A DNA stretch of 64,000 nucleotides from Blastococcus saxobsidens DD2 (GCF_000284015.1 NC_016943.1:1033541-1097540), one strand, 5' to 3'. Shown: positions 34,280 to 43,241, counted from the stretch's first letter. Notes: generated from the sequence alone by a model not told the origin. Made by a program: numbers and translations.

Positions 34280-35146
34280 GTGCGCCGTCTCGCTACCTGC
34301 GTCCTGGCCGTGCTCGCCGTCCTGGTCAGCCTGGTCGCTGCCCCGGCGGCCGGGGCGACGCCGTCCCAGCTGCGCTACGTCGCGCTCGGCGACTCCTACA
34401 GCGCGGCCTCGGGCGTGCTGCCCCCCGACCTCACCGCGGCACCGCAGTGCCTGCGCTCGGTCCGGAACTACCCGCACGTGATCGCCGGGGCGATCGGCGC
34501 CCGGCTCACCGACGTGACCTGCGGCGGCGCCGACACCGGCGACTTCTTCGCCGAGCAGCACCAGGGGATCTCGCCGCAGCTGGAGGCGCTGTCGAAGGAC
34601 GCGCAGCTGGTCACCATGACCATCGGCGGCAACGACAGCGGCGTCTTCATCAACTCGATGCTCAACTGCGCCGCGGCCGGCCTGGCCACTCTCGGCCAGG
34701 GCAGCCCATGCAAGGACCGGTACGGCTCCTCGTTCGAGGACACGATCCGGACGACTACCTACCCGGCGCTGGTGGAGGCACTGCGCGCGGTCCGGAGGGC
34801 CGCGCCGAAGGCGGAGGTCGCCATCCTGGGCTACCCGTGGATCATGCCGGCGACCGGCGGCTGCTTCGACCGCATGCCGATCGCCGAGGGTGACGTCCCG
34901 TACCTGCGCAGCCTGCAGGCCACCCTCAACGACGCCGTGGAGCGTGCGGCCGGCCGGACCGGGGTCACCTTCGTCGACCTGAGCGAAGCCTCCGACGGGC
35001 ACGACGCCTGCCAGCCGCTGGGCGTCCGCTGGGTGGAGCCGGTGCTCCAGGGCACCAACGCGGTGATAGTGCACCCCAACGCGCTGGGGGAGGCCGAGAT
35101 GGCGGCCCGGACCATGGAGGTGCTGCGCCTCGACCGCGGTCGCTGA
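34280..35146 (+). CDS. Secreted SGNH-type lipase/esterase
   Basis: The protein has 288 residues. A signal peptide (about 1-26, ending AAPAAGA) precedes an SGNH hydrolase domain. Block I is YVALGDSYSAASG with the nucleophile Ser, block III TIGGNDSG, and block V VHPNALGEAEMA with the catalytic His. Six cysteines could form three disulfides, as in Streptomyces extracellular lipases. It hydrolyses ester lipids outside the cell. The GTG at 34280 follows GGAGAAGAC. Confidence 0.9.
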   Translation: MRRLATCVLAVLAVLVSLVAAPAAGATPSQLRYVALGDSYSAASGVLPPDLTAAPQCLRSVRNYPHVIAGAIGARLTDVTCGGADTGDFFAEQHQGISPQLEALSKDAQLVTMTIGGNDSGVFINSMLNCAAAGLATLGQGSPCKDRYGSSFEDTIRTTTYPALVEALRAVRRAAPKAEVAILGYPWIMPATGGCFDRMPIAEGDVPYLRSLQATLNDAVERAAGRTGVTFVDLSEASDGHDACQPLGVRWVEPVLQGTNAVIVHPNALGEAEMAARTMEVLRLDRGR

Positions 35147-35171
35147 TCGACGCGGTGACCTGCGCGTTACC

Positions 35172-35418
35172 GTGACGGCCGTCTCGGGGGCGTCGGAACA
35201 CGGAAGTGGCCCGCGTGGCGGTCGGGTCGAGGGCAGTTCGCGGGCGCTGGTGCTCGGTGGCGGCGGGAACGCCGGCATCGCCTGGGAGGTCGGCCTGCTG
35301 ACCGGCCTCGCCGAGTACGGGGTCGACGTGCGGGACGCGGACCCGGCAGCCTGCGGCCCTGGCCGGGCGCGCACAGGCCGACGCCGTGTGGGAGCAGGTC
35401 GCCGTGTTCTGGGGTTGA
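35172..35418 (+). pseudogene. Patatin-like phospholipase remnant
   Basis: The first 55 residues carry the patatin glycine-rich loop (ALVLGGGGNAGIAWEVGLL, then GLAEYGVDV). After about 35340 the frame breaks and the next open stretch, in another frame, reads ALAGRAQADAVWEQVAVFWG and stops at 35416, resembling a patatin C-terminus. The central domain with the G-x-S-x-G Ser and catalytic Asp is missing. This is a large internal deletion. Confidence 0.7.
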
Positions 35419-35424
35419 ACGGCG

Positions 35425-35697
35425 TCAGTCCCGCGCGGACGCCGTGGCGCCGAGCCGGCGGGCCGGGCGGGCCGACGTCGGCATCGCCGCGTAGCCGTTG
35501 AGCAGCGCGGCCCGCCGGGCGAACGCACCGGCGCGGTCGTCGGCGATGCAGCGCAGGACGTCGTCGAACTCCGCCTCGACGACGAAGTGGGTCCCGTCGA
35601 CCAGGTGCACCACGGTGTCGCCGCGGTGCTCGATGCGCTCGATGTGGTCGGGGTCGACGGAGAAGTGCTCACCGTTGCGGCAGGTCACAGCGATCAC
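35425..35697 (-). CDS. FlbD-like small protein
   Basis: The protein has 90 residues from GTG 35697. Residues 1-60 match the FlbD fold found in flagellar operons (VIAVTCRNGEHFSVDPDHIE, then DTVVHLVDGTHFVVEAEFDD). No other flagellar gene is present in the window, so a flagellar role is not supported; stand-alone copies of unknown role are common in actinobacteria. An upstream frame to 35757 lacks a ribosome site. Confidence 0.75.
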   Translation of the reverse strand: MIAVTCRNGEHFSVDPDHIERIEHRGDTVVHLVDGTHFVVEAEFDDVLRCIADDRAGAFARRAALLNGYAAMPTSARPARRLGATASARD

Positions 35698-35812
35698 GGG
35701 AGCGCGCCTTTCGATCGGCGACGGGCCGGCGAGATGCCGTCCCGGCAGGTCTCCCATCGGCCGGTCCGGCCTCCGGCTGGAGCGCGGTCGCCCGAACGGG
35801 TGAGCCCGTGGC

Positions 35813-37114
35813 TCAGAACCCGAACAGCAGCCCGAGCCCGCCGACGGTGAAGAGCACCATCACCACGACCAGTGGCAGCTGGTCCGACGCCCGGGCGTGC
35901 CGCTGCAACCGGAGGGCCCGCTCGTGCGCGAGCGTCACGCCCGCCACGTGCCCGGCGACGACCCCGCCCACCTGCACGTAGGCGATGGTGTCCGGGCTGA
36001 CCGCGGTCAGGTCGACGGTGGCGTCGTAGCTGCCGAACAGGTCCACGCCGGGCGTGCCGAAGGGGTTGCTGGCGAGGATCCACGTCGTCTGCCCGTCGAG
36101 GAGCAGCAGGCTGAAGTAGTGGGCGACCGTGTAGCCCAGGACGATCGGGACGACCGTGGCGGCGTACCGGCGCGGCTGGATGCCGGCCGGCTGACCGGCC
36201 AGCCGGCCCGACAGCCGGGTGCCGAGGAGGTACAGCAGCGCGACGGCGGCGATGCTCGCGAGCAGGCCGACGGTGCCCGAGAGCGAGTCGTCCGCCGCAC
36301 CCGGCCCGGTCTGCCACCAGACGGTGCGCGAGAGCCCGTCGAACGCCGTCGAGCCGAGCAGCACGACGACGACCGCGGCCAGGCCGGGGACCCCGGGCGC
36401 CGTCGCGTTGGCCAGGGGGTTGCGCAGCACCAGCCGGCCGTCGTCGCGGCGCCCCCAGGGGGACAGGCGGGCGATGAGCGTGGCGTACACCTCGAACCCG
36501 TCGCCGGAGGCGAACCAGCCCTCGCCGAACCACAGGGCCAGTGCGGTGTGCACCACGACGTAGCCGACGAGGAAGGCCGCCACCGTGGCCGGCTCGGCGC
36601 GGTCCGGGTAGACCAGTTCGAACCACAGGAAGACCAGCAGCGAGACCGCGGCGGGCCAGAGTCCCAGCGCCGGCAGCCGGTCCGCCCCCGGCGCGGAGGC
36701 GGCGATCGGGCGCAGCGCCCGGTGCAGCAGCCGGAGCGGGTTGGCCGCCCGCCAGACCGGCCCGAACAGCAGGCTGACCGGCACCAGCCCCACCCAGAAG
36801 GTCACGTACAGCGCCCAGGGGGCGAGGTTGCGCGCGGTCTCGTCCGGGCCGGCGAGCGCGGCGGCGACCAGCAGGACGGACAGCGCCAGCGCGACCGCCT
36901 GCAGGGATCGCCGGAGGACCGGGCCGTCGAGGACCCGCTGGGCTCCGGCGGGTAGCGGGCGCCCCGAGGACGGGCCGCCCAGCCTCGGCGTCCGCCAGAA
37001 CAGCAGCAGGGCGGCGAAGCTGATCAGGATGGCCGCTCCGGCGCCGTACAGCGTCAGGCCGAGGGGGATCGGCAGGTCGGTCCGGGAGCCGACGCCGTGG
37101 GCGAGCAGGGTCAC
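35813..37114 (-). CDS. Multi-pass membrane protein of the type often labelled fenitrothion hydrolase
   Basis: The protein has 433 residues with about ten hydrophobic segments and starts MTLLAHGVGSRTDLPIPLGL, a conserved opening in this actinobacterial family. The common database name is not backed by any visible hydrolase motif. It is probably the last gene of an operon with the cupredoxin-like lipoprotein and the 613-residue membrane protein upstream. A role in copper or respiratory-complex assembly is possible because of the cupredoxin neighbour, but that is inference. Confidence 0.8.
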   Translation of the reverse strand: MTLLAHGVGSRTDLPIPLGLTLYGAGAAILISFAALLLFWRTPRLGGPSSGRPLPAGAQRVLDGPVLRRSLQAVALALSVLLVAAALAGPDETARNLAPWALYVTFWVGLVPVSLLFGPVWRAANPLRLLHRALRPIAASAPGADRLPALGLWPAAVSLLVFLWFELVYPDRAEPATVAAFLVGYVVVHTALALWFGEGWFASGDGFEVYATLIARLSPWGRRDDGRLVLRNPLANATAPGVPGLAAVVVVLLGSTAFDGLSRTVWWQTGPGAADDSLSGTVGLLASIAAVALLYLLGTRLSGRLAGQPAGIQPRRYAATVVPIVLGYTVAHYFSLLLLDGQTTWILASNPFGTPGVDLFGSYDATVDLTAVSPDTIAYVQVGGVVAGHVAGVTLAHERALRLQRHARASDQLPLVVVMVLFTVGGLGLLFGF

Positions 37115-37187
37115 GAGGCCTCCTCGCTGGCGCTCGTCGGGCTCGTGCCCCGGGGTGCTCTGTCGCCGCGTGACCTCGCGCGCTCGG

Positions 37188-37613
37188 TCACGAGACCTGC
37201 AGCGTCAGCAGCACCGTCCCGGCGTCGTGCAGTTCCAGCTCGAACACCCCAGGGATCGTGGCGTCGAAACTCAGCTCCGCCGGCCGTCCGGGGACCAGAT
37301 CGGCGGTGCGGTCGTAGCCGTGCAGGTGCAGCTCGTCGGCGACGTCGCCGGTGACGACGACGGTGACCGGCTCGCCGAGCGGGACGGGCACCCGGCCGGT
37401 GTCGCCGCTGACCGCACCACCGGCGAGCTGCACCTCGATCCGCCGCCCCGCCGCCTCGGCGGGCTCCGGTGCCGCGGTGGTGGCGGTGGCCGGACCGTCG
37501 GCGGTGACCGCCGCCGACGTGGCCGCCTCCTGCCCGACGGGGACCGTCGTGCCGGCGCACCCGGCCAGCGCCATGAGAAGCAGTGCGGCGACGAGGAGCC
37601 GGCGCGCGGTCAC
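37188..37613 (-). CDS. Cupredoxin-like lipoprotein
   Basis: The protein has 141 residues. It begins with a lipoprotein signal (LLLMALAGC, Cys at residue 19), then an Ala/Thr-rich linker and a beta domain from about residue 57 (RIEVQLAGGAVSGD, DELHLHGYDRTADLVPG, FELELHDAGTVLLTLQV). The fold pattern is cupredoxin-like, but the usual Cys-x-x-x-x-His-Met copper loop is absent; HLHGYD and LHD offer histidines only. The GTG at 37613 overlaps the upstream stop as GTGA, so the genes are coupled. Confidence 0.8.
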   Translation of the reverse strand: MTARRLLVAALLLMALAGCAGTTVPVGQEAATSAAVTADGPATATTAAPEPAEAAGRRIEVQLAGGAVSGDTGRVPVPLGEPVTVVVTGDVADELHLHGYDRTADLVPGRPAELSFDATIPGVFELELHDAGTVLLTLQVS

Positions 37614-39451
37614 CGGCGCGCCGCCCCGGAGCCGGCCGTCGTCCCCTCGGCGCGGCTGTCCGCCGGGGCCTCCGTGAACGGCTCCCGGACGGCGGCCCGT
37701 CGGGCGTACCGCCCGACCCCCCAGGAGATGGCGGCGACGAGCGCCAGCGTGCACAGCAGGACGACCAGGTTGGAGATCGTCCAGAGGCCGCCCTGCGCAT
37801 TCTTGAGCTCGCGCTGGAGGATCTCCACCTCCGGGATGGCCGAGCGGGTCATCCCGTCCTCGGCCGGGACCGCCTCGGCGTCGATGGCGTCGTCCTGGGG
37901 CAGGTAGATCGGCACCGCGGTGAGGACGCGGCCGTCGTGGACGCGCAGCAGCGTCTTCCAGGTGCCGTGCAGCGGGACCGGCTCGGTCGTCCGGTAGGCG
38001 CCCTGGCCCGTCCGCTCCAGCGGCGTGACCACCAGCCCGTCGCCCTGCCAGGAGGTGATCTGCACCCAGGCGGGGTCGTCGGCGACGTCCGCCGGGTCCA
38101 GCTGCACGGTGATGTTCGCCGTCCGCGGGTCGGCCTGTACGTCCTCGATGCCGAACGTGGCCTGGACGTCGTCGGGGACGGTGGCGAGCAGGCCGTTGGC
38201 GACCGCGGCGGCCAGCACGACGAGGGAGCCGGCGAGCACGGCCCGCGCGACCGCGGGGCGGGGCAGCCGGCGGCGCAGGCCGGAGGCGAGCAGGGCGCCG
38301 AAGAGGCCGCCGACGACGCCGCCGGCGATCGCCATCAGGGTGCCCTCGACCAGGATGTCCCTGTTCCACGACAGCGTCTGGGTGAACTGGGTCCAGCCCC
38401 ACTCGGTGGCGTGCCCGATGGTGCCGATCAGCACCCCCGCGACCGCGCCGAACGCCAGCGGACGGCGGGCCGGCGGGAGGGCCGGCGCGAGCAGCTCGAC
38501 CACGATCGCCGACCCCAGGTAGAGCGGGAACGACGGCGTGATCTCGCCGAAGGCGGGCCCGACCACGAGCGAGATGGTGCCGCGGACGACGAGGAAGAAG
38601 GCGACCGCAGCGAGTGCGCCGCCGCGGCCCATGAACAGCCGGGCGGCCACCAGGGCGATGCCTGCGGCGCCGGCGATCATGAGCGGCTCGAGCACCAGCC
38701 GGAACTGGGGGACGTCGAAGTCGTACTCGCCCTGGAACACCGACATGCCCAGCAGCAGCCCACCCATGGCCGACGCCTGCCGGATGAACCGTGCCGTACG
38801 CCCGGCCGTGCGGTCGCCGTCGTCGGTGGACAGGCTGCCGTGGCCCTCCTGTTCGAGGAGGAGCAGCCCGATGATGGACAGCCCGGCGCCGCCGATGAGC
38901 ATCAGGTGGGTCGGGCCCCACAGCGTGACGTCCTGGCCGAACATCCGGTGCCACACGTCGTCGAGGGGGAAGCCGAGCAGGGCGTAGAAGCCGGCAGCGG
39001 TGAGGATGATGCCGCCGACCGGCACGTCCCACCCGCGCAGGAAGTGCACGGCGGCGGGGCCCGGCAACTCGTCCAGCGGCATGGCGCAGGCGAGGACGCC
39101 GCCGGCGAACACCCCGAAGAGACCGAACAGGATGACGAAGTGCGCCGGGTTGGCCAGCGGGCCCTCGTCGCGCCCCACCCCGATGTGCAGGGCGATGTCC
39201 CAGAGCATGCCGAGCAGGGCGGTCAGCAGCGAGACCGTCGTCAGGATCGTCGGCAGCGCCACCCAGGCCGGAACACCGGTGGCGGCCCCCAGCCGGTCGC
39301 CGATCCGGGTGAGCACCGTCGAGCGCCGGGTGCGGTGCGCGTAGACGAGGGCGAGCAGGGCCGCGGTGAGCGCGAGCCCGATGCCGGTGGCGAGCAGCAC
39401 CTCACCGATGGCGGCCCCGCCGGCGGGTCGGGTATCGGCGGCCAGTGGCAT
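37610..39451 (-). CDS. Large multi-pass membrane protein (613 aa)
   Basis: The protein has about 11 membrane segments over residues 15-400, then an extracytoplasmic domain (about 420-540, beta-rich, with ANITVQLDPADVADD and TWKTLLRVHDGRVLT), one last membrane helix (about 560-580) and a polar tail. The extracytoplasmic part resembles an immunoglobulin-like or FixH-like fold. I recognise no exact family. The ATG at 39451 follows GGAGGG. It is the first gene of a three-gene operon and divergent from the MerR gene at 39560. Confidence 0.75.
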   Translation of the reverse strand: MPLAADTRPAGGAAIGEVLLATGIGLALTAALLALVYAHRTRRSTVLTRIGDRLGAATGVPAWVALPTILTTVSLLTALLGMLWDIALHIGVGRDEGPLANPAHFVILFGLFGVFAGGVLACAMPLDELPGPAAVHFLRGWDVPVGGIILTAAGFYALLGFPLDDVWHRMFGQDVTLWGPTHLMLIGGAGLSIIGLLLLEQEGHGSLSTDDGDRTAGRTARFIRQASAMGGLLLGMSVFQGEYDFDVPQFRLVLEPLMIAGAAGIALVAARLFMGRGGALAAVAFFLVVRGTISLVVGPAFGEITPSFPLYLGSAIVVELLAPALPPARRPLAFGAVAGVLIGTIGHATEWGWTQFTQTLSWNRDILVEGTLMAIAGGVVGGLFGALLASGLRRRLPRPAVARAVLAGSLVVLAAAVANGLLATVPDDVQATFGIEDVQADPRTANITVQLDPADVADDPAWVQITSWQGDGLVVTPLERTGQGAYRTTEPVPLHGTWKTLLRVHDGRVLTAVPIYLPQDDAIDAEAVPAEDGMTRSAIPEVEILQRELKNAQGGLWTISNLVVLLCTLALVAAISWGVGRYARRAAVREPFTEAPADSRAEGTTAGSGAARR

Positions 39452-39559
39452 GGCTTTCCCTCCAAGCATGAGGCTATGGGACACCGAGCACGGTGACATC
39501 GACAACTGATACATAGAACGAGCGGGTTGCCGGAAGGTGACGACGGGAAGGAGGAGGAC

Positions 39560-40336
39560 GTGAGTGCAGCGCGGTCCGAGCCGCTGACCGACGGGGTCGA
39601 CACGGAGCTGACGGTCGACGAGCTCGCCGCGCGGGTGGGCGTGACCGTGCGCAACCTCCGGGCGTACTCGGCTCGCGGCCTGCTGCCGCCACCCCGGATG
39701 GTCGGGCGCACCGGCTACTACGGCCGCGAGCACGTCGCCCGGCTCCTCCTCGTGCGGGAGATGCTCGCCGAGGGTTACTCGCTGGCCATGATCGAGCGGA
39801 CGCTGGCCAGCGCACCGCCGACCGCCAGCTCGGCCACCCTCGCCCTCCACCGCGCACTGCTGGCGCCGTGGCTGCCGCCCGAGCCGGAGGTCACCACCGG
39901 TGCCGAGCTGGCCGCACGGGCCGGGGTCGCCGAGGACACCGAGGTCATCGACCAGCTGGTCGGCCTCGGGCTGGTGGAGCGCCTGGACGACGAGCGCATC
40001 CGGGTGCTCGACCCGGCGCTGCTCATGGCCGGGCTCCAGGTCGTGAGCCTCGGCGTGCCGCCGGAGGCCCTCATCACCGCGCAGGCACAGGTCAACGAGC
40101 ACGTGCGGGCGATCGCGCGCACCTACGTGCAGATGTTCGTCGACACCGGCTGGCGGGCGTTCGTCGAGGCGGGCGCCCCCCACGAGCAGCTGCCGGACAT
40201 CCTGGCCACGGTCGGCCGGCTCCAGCCGGTGGCCGCGCAGGCGATGCTCGCGGCCTTCCGCACCGAGATGGCGGCCGAGGTGGCCTCCGCCGTGGAGGTG
40301 GCGCTCGGCGAGCTGGCGGAGCCGGAGGAGGTCTAG
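39560..40336 (+). CDS. MerR family regulator with long C-terminal domain
   Basis: The protein has 258 residues. Its N-terminal MerR HTH reads LTVDELAARVGVTVRNLRAY, then GREHVARLLLVREMLAEGYS. The C-terminal 170 residues form a helical domain shared by a subset of actinobacterial MerR proteins. The GTG at 39560 follows AAGGAGG. It is divergent from the membrane operon at 37.6-39.5 kb and is the obvious candidate to control it. Its end overlaps the convergent small gene by four bases. Confidence 0.85.
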   Translation: MSAARSEPLTDGVDTELTVDELAARVGVTVRNLRAYSARGLLPPPRMVGRTGYYGREHVARLLLVREMLAEGYSLAMIERTLASAPPTASSATLALHRALLAPWLPPEPEVTTGAELAARAGVAEDTEVIDQLVGLGLVERLDDERIRVLDPALLMAGLQVVSLGVPPEALITAQAQVNEHVRAIARTYVQMFVDTGWRAFVEAGAPHEQLPDILATVGRLQPVAAQAMLAAFRTEMAAEVASAVEVALGELAEPEEV

Positions 40337-40563
40337 TCGGCAGGGCGCGGGCGCTCGCCCTCGGGGATCTCCTCCCGCGCCATGCCGCGCCGGTCGGCCT
40401 CCGCCGCGGCCTCGCGCGCGCTGATCCGGCGGTCACGGACCACGGCCGCCGCGACCAGGGCGACCAGGATGGCGGCGGGCACGAAGAAGCCAAGGGTTGC
40501 GATGATGCTCAGGCCGTCCATCGCCAGCAGGTCCACCGCTCCGGTCATCCCTTTATGTGACAC
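40333..40563 (-). CDS. Small single-helix membrane protein (76 aa)
   Basis: A membrane helix near residues 17-42 (LSIIATLGFFVPAAILVALV) is followed by a charged cytoplasmic tail. No family recognised. The GTG at 40563 and an ATG at 40548 are both possible; neither has a good ribosome site. Confidence 0.6.
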   Translation of the reverse strand: MSHKGMTGAVDLLAMDGLSIIATLGFFVPAAILVALVAAAVVRDRRISAREAAAEADRRGMAREEIPEGERPRPAD

Positions 40564-40629
40564 CGTTCGATGTCACCGAGCAAGCCGAGCGGGCGTGAAC
40601 TGGCCGGCTTCCCCCCCGACCGTGTCGCC

Positions 40630-41562
40630 TCAGTCGGAGTCGCGACCCTCGCGCCAGTAGCCCATGAAGGCGACCGACCGGCGGTCGATGCCGACGTCCT
40701 GGACCAGGTGCCGGCGGAGGCTCTTCACGACGCCGGCCTCACCGGCCAGCCAGGCGTACACGCCGGAGGAGCGCCGGGGGAGCGCGTCCTCGCCGGGGAC
40801 CTCCCAGAGGATCCCGGCGTCCACGTCCACGTCGTCGAGGACGACGCCCGGGGTGCGGACGTCGGCCAGTTCGTCGACGGCGGCCACGACGGCCGCGGTG
40901 AGCAGTTCACCTCGCGCGGTCGGCGCGGTGCCGTCGTCCGGCCAGCGCGGCAGCCAGGTGATCTCCACGCCGTCCGGCGCGACCAGGTCGAGGGCATCGG
41001 CCGCGGTGGGGACCTCCAGGAGGATCTTTCCGCGCCGGCCGGGGCGCAGCGTCTCGACGATGGCGCAGATCGCGGGCACGGCGGTCTCGTCGCCGGCGAT
41101 GAGCAGGCAGGAGGCGTCCGCCGGAGGGTGCCATTCGAAGCCGCCGGTGGGCCCGGGGAAGCGGGCGTTGGGGCCGACGAGCACCACCTCGTCGCCCACG
41201 GCGGCCCGCTCGGCCCAGGCCGAGGCGGGGCCGGTGGCGCCGTGGAGGACGAAGTCGACGTCGACCTCCCGCTGCTCCGGGCGCAGCGCCCGGATCGTGT
41301 AGGTGCGGATGGGCATCCGCCGCTCGGGTGGCAGCTCGCGCCATGCGCCGTACCAGTCGTTCCCGGCCGGGCAGTCGAGGACGCTCCGGCCCGGCAACGG
41401 CAGCATGACCTTGATCCGCTGATCGAACCCGTTCGAGGAGAAGTCGGTCATCTCCGGACCGGTGAACGTGATCCGCAGGAAGCTCGGGCTCAGTCGCTGT
41501 ACGTGCGACACCCGCACCGGGAAGGTGCGGTACGCGGGGATCTGCAGGGCTTCGACCGTCAC
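40630..41562 (-). CDS. Siderophore-interacting protein (ferric-siderophore reductase, ViuB type)
   Basis: The protein has 310 residues. An FAD-binding beta-barrel (RTYTIRALRPEQREVDVDFV with the R-x-Y-T flavin motif) precedes a SIP-type NAD(P)H domain (LLIAGDETAVPAI, SGVYAWLAGEAGVVKSLRR, GYWREGRDSD). The family reduces imported ferric siderophores in the cytoplasm and releases iron. It is divergent from the siderophore-binding lipoprotein gene with an IdeR-like box between them, so iron should repress both. Confidence 0.93.
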   Translation of the reverse strand: MTVEALQIPAYRTFPVRVSHVQRLSPSFLRITFTGPEMTDFSSNGFDQRIKVMLPLPGRSVLDCPAGNDWYGAWRELPPERRMPIRTYTIRALRPEQREVDVDFVLHGATGPASAWAERAAVGDEVVLVGPNARFPGPTGGFEWHPPADASCLLIAGDETAVPAICAIVETLRPGRRGKILLEVPTAADALDLVAPDGVEITWLPRWPDDGTAPTARGELLTAAVVAAVDELADVRTPGVVLDDVDVDAGILWEVPGEDALPRRSSGVYAWLAGEAGVVKSLRRHLVQDVGIDRRSVAFMGYWREGRDSD

Positions 41563-41602
41563 GGCGTCTCCCGGGTCGGGCAGGTGCAGACCGTCTGACG
41601 AC

Positions 41603-41619
41603 TTAGGCTAGCCTCACCT
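41603..41619. promoter_or_regulatory. DtxR/IdeR-type iron box
   Basis: TTAGGCTAGCCTCACCT at 41603-41619 resembles the IdeR consensus half-sites TTAGG and CCTAA around GCTA. It lies between the divergent SIP and siderophore-binding genes, 40 and 84 bases from their starts. Confidence 0.8.
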
Positions 41620-41702
41620 GGCTTCGGGCAGTCTCGCACACGGCTGCCCGCCGATCCAGTGCCCTGCCACCGTGCGCAGGCGCTCCGTTCCGAAGGAGAC
41701 CG

Positions 41703-42656
41703 ATGACGATCCGCGTCCTGCAGGCGACCAGCCTCGCCGTGGCGGCAACCCTGGCCCTGTCCGCCTGCGGTGGCACCTCGGGAGCCGAGGAGGCCGCCGG
41801 CCCCACCGCGTCCGGGGACGGCGCGTTCCCCCGCACGGTCGAGCACGCGATGGGCAGCACGGAGATCCCCGAGGAGCCCGAGCGCGTCGTCGTCCTGGAC
41901 ACCGGCGAGTTGGACGCGGCCCTCTCCCTCGGTGTGACGCCCGTCGGCGCGGTGACCACCGCCGTCTCGGAGGAGTTCCTCAGCTACCTGGCCGAGGACG
42001 CCGAGGGCATCGACGTCGTCGGCACGATCGCCGAGCCGGACCTGGAGGCCATCGCGGCGCTGGAGCCGGACCTCATCCTGTCGAACTCGGTGCGGCACGA
42101 GGACATCTACGACCAGCTGTCGCAGATCGCCCCCACGGTGTTCGCCGCGGACCTGGGCGACACGTGGAAGGAGAACTTCCGGCTCGACGCCGAGGCGCTC
42201 GGCAAGGAAGAGGAGGCCGAGCAGCTGCTCGCCGACTACGAGGAGCAGGCGGCCGCGCTCGGCGAGTCGATCGGGAACCCGGCGGACACCACCATCAGCC
42301 CGCTGCGCTTCGTCGGCGGGACGATCCGCGCTTACCAGCCCGACTCCTTCATCGGCACGGTGCTGACCGACATCGGGCTGGACCAGGTCGAGCTCGATGC
42401 CGGGCGCCCGACCTTCGCCGAGCTCAGCCCGGAGCAGCTCACCGAGGCCGACGCCGAGATCGTCCTCTACTCGTCCTACGGTGCGGCCGACGAGTCCGGG
42501 GAGGCCGCCGTCGTCGCCGGCCCGCTGTGGCCACGGCTGGCGGCGGTCCAGAGCGGGCAGGCCTTCGCCGTCGAGGACGACGTCTTCTACACCGGCATCG
42601 GCCTGCGGGCGGCGACGCTGCAGCTCGACGCGCTCGAGGGGCTCCTGGTCGACTGA
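41703..42656 (+). CDS. Iron-siderophore ABC transporter substrate-binding lipoprotein
   Basis: The protein has 317 residues. A lipoprotein signal (LALSACGG, Cys near residue 22) precedes a two-lobed FhuD/FepB-type periplasmic-binding fold joined by a long helix: PERVVVLDTGELDAALSLGV, LEPDLILSNSVRHEDIYDQL, and the C-terminal lobe from about residue 185. It captures ferric siderophores at the cell surface for an ABC permease not encoded in the window. GAAGGAGACCG precedes the ATG. Regulation by the iron box upstream is likely. Confidence 0.92.
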   Translation: MTIRVLQATSLAVAATLALSACGGTSGAEEAAGPTASGDGAFPRTVEHAMGSTEIPEEPERVVVLDTGELDAALSLGVTPVGAVTTAVSEEFLSYLAEDAEGIDVVGTIAEPDLEAIAALEPDLILSNSVRHEDIYDQLSQIAPTVFAADLGDTWKENFRLDAEALGKEEEAEQLLADYEEQAAALGESIGNPADTTISPLRFVGGTIRAYQPDSFIGTVLTDIGLDQVELDAGRPTFAELSPEQLTEADAEIVLYSSYGAADESGEAAVVAGPLWPRLAAVQSGQAFAVEDDVFYTGIGLRAATLQLDALEGLLVD

Positions 42657-42663
42657 CCGCCCC

Positions 42664-42742
42664 GGGGGGACCTTCTCTGCACGGAAGGTTCCCCTCGACG
42701 CAGCGAGGGCCCCCTCCCGGTCACCGGGAGGGGGCCCTCGCT
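42664..42742. terminator. Tandem bidirectional terminator hairpins
   Basis: The first hairpin is GGGGGACCTTC/GGAAGGTTCCCC (42664-42694). The second is a perfect 20-bp stem with a 1-base loop (42702-42742). They separate convergent genes. Confidence 0.85.
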
Positions 42743-42758
42743 GCTGCTGCGGGTGTCG

Positions 42759-43241
42759 TCAGGGCGTCTCGGTGGTGATCTGCGCGGCCAGGTACTGCGG
42801 CGCGCCCACCCGCTCGATGGCGGCCAGCTGGGCCTCGAACCAGTCGGCGTGCTTCTCCTCGTCGAGGACCATCTCCTCGAACACCGAGGCGGTGCCGTGG
42901 TCGCCGAGCTCGTGGCACTCCTTCGCGGAGGCGTTGAACTGGGCGACTGCGGCCTTCTCGCTGTCGAGGGCCAGCACGATCATCTCCTCGGCCGTCTCGC
43001 CCACCCGGATGGCGCCGAGGCGCTGCACGTTGGGGTGGCCGTCGAAGAGCAGGACGCGCTGGATGAGGTCGTCGGCGTCGCGCATCTCGTCGATGGAGAG
43101 GTCGTAGAAGACCTTGCCGAGCTTGGGCAGGCCCCACGCGTCGAGCATGCGGGCGTTCAGGAAGTACGTGTTGGTGACCGTGAGTTCGAAGGTCAGCGCG
43201 TCGTTGAGCAGTTCGACCACGCGGGGGCTAACGGGCTGCAC
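42759..43241 (-). CDS. bfr: Bacterioferritin-like protein
   Basis: The protein has 160 residues from GTG 43241 (GGGAG upstream). The four-helix ferritin fold is clear: ELLNDALTFELTVTN, YDLSIDEMRDADDLIQRVLL, EKAAVAQFNASAKECHELGD and VLDEEKHADWFEAQ. Ferroxidase-site glutamates and the last His are present, but the usual E-M-R-H-A-D motif reads EMRDADD: the metal-ligand His is Asp here. The Met that binds haem at the dimer interface (in DEM) is kept. It stores iron in the cytoplasm. It overlaps the upstream ferredoxin gene by 14 bases. Confidence 0.9.
   Translation of the reverse strand: MQPVSPRVVELLNDALTFELTVTNTYFLNARMLDAWGLPKLGKVFYDLSIDEMRDADDLIQRVLLFDGHPNVQRLGAIRVGETAEEMIVLALDSEKAAVAQFNASAKECHELGDHGTASVFEEMVLDEEKHADWFEAQLAAIERVGAPQYLAAQITTETP

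Noticed and set aside
35425-35697. Flagellar operon marker (FlbD)
   Set aside because: The protein resembles FlbD, but there is no other flagellar gene in the window.
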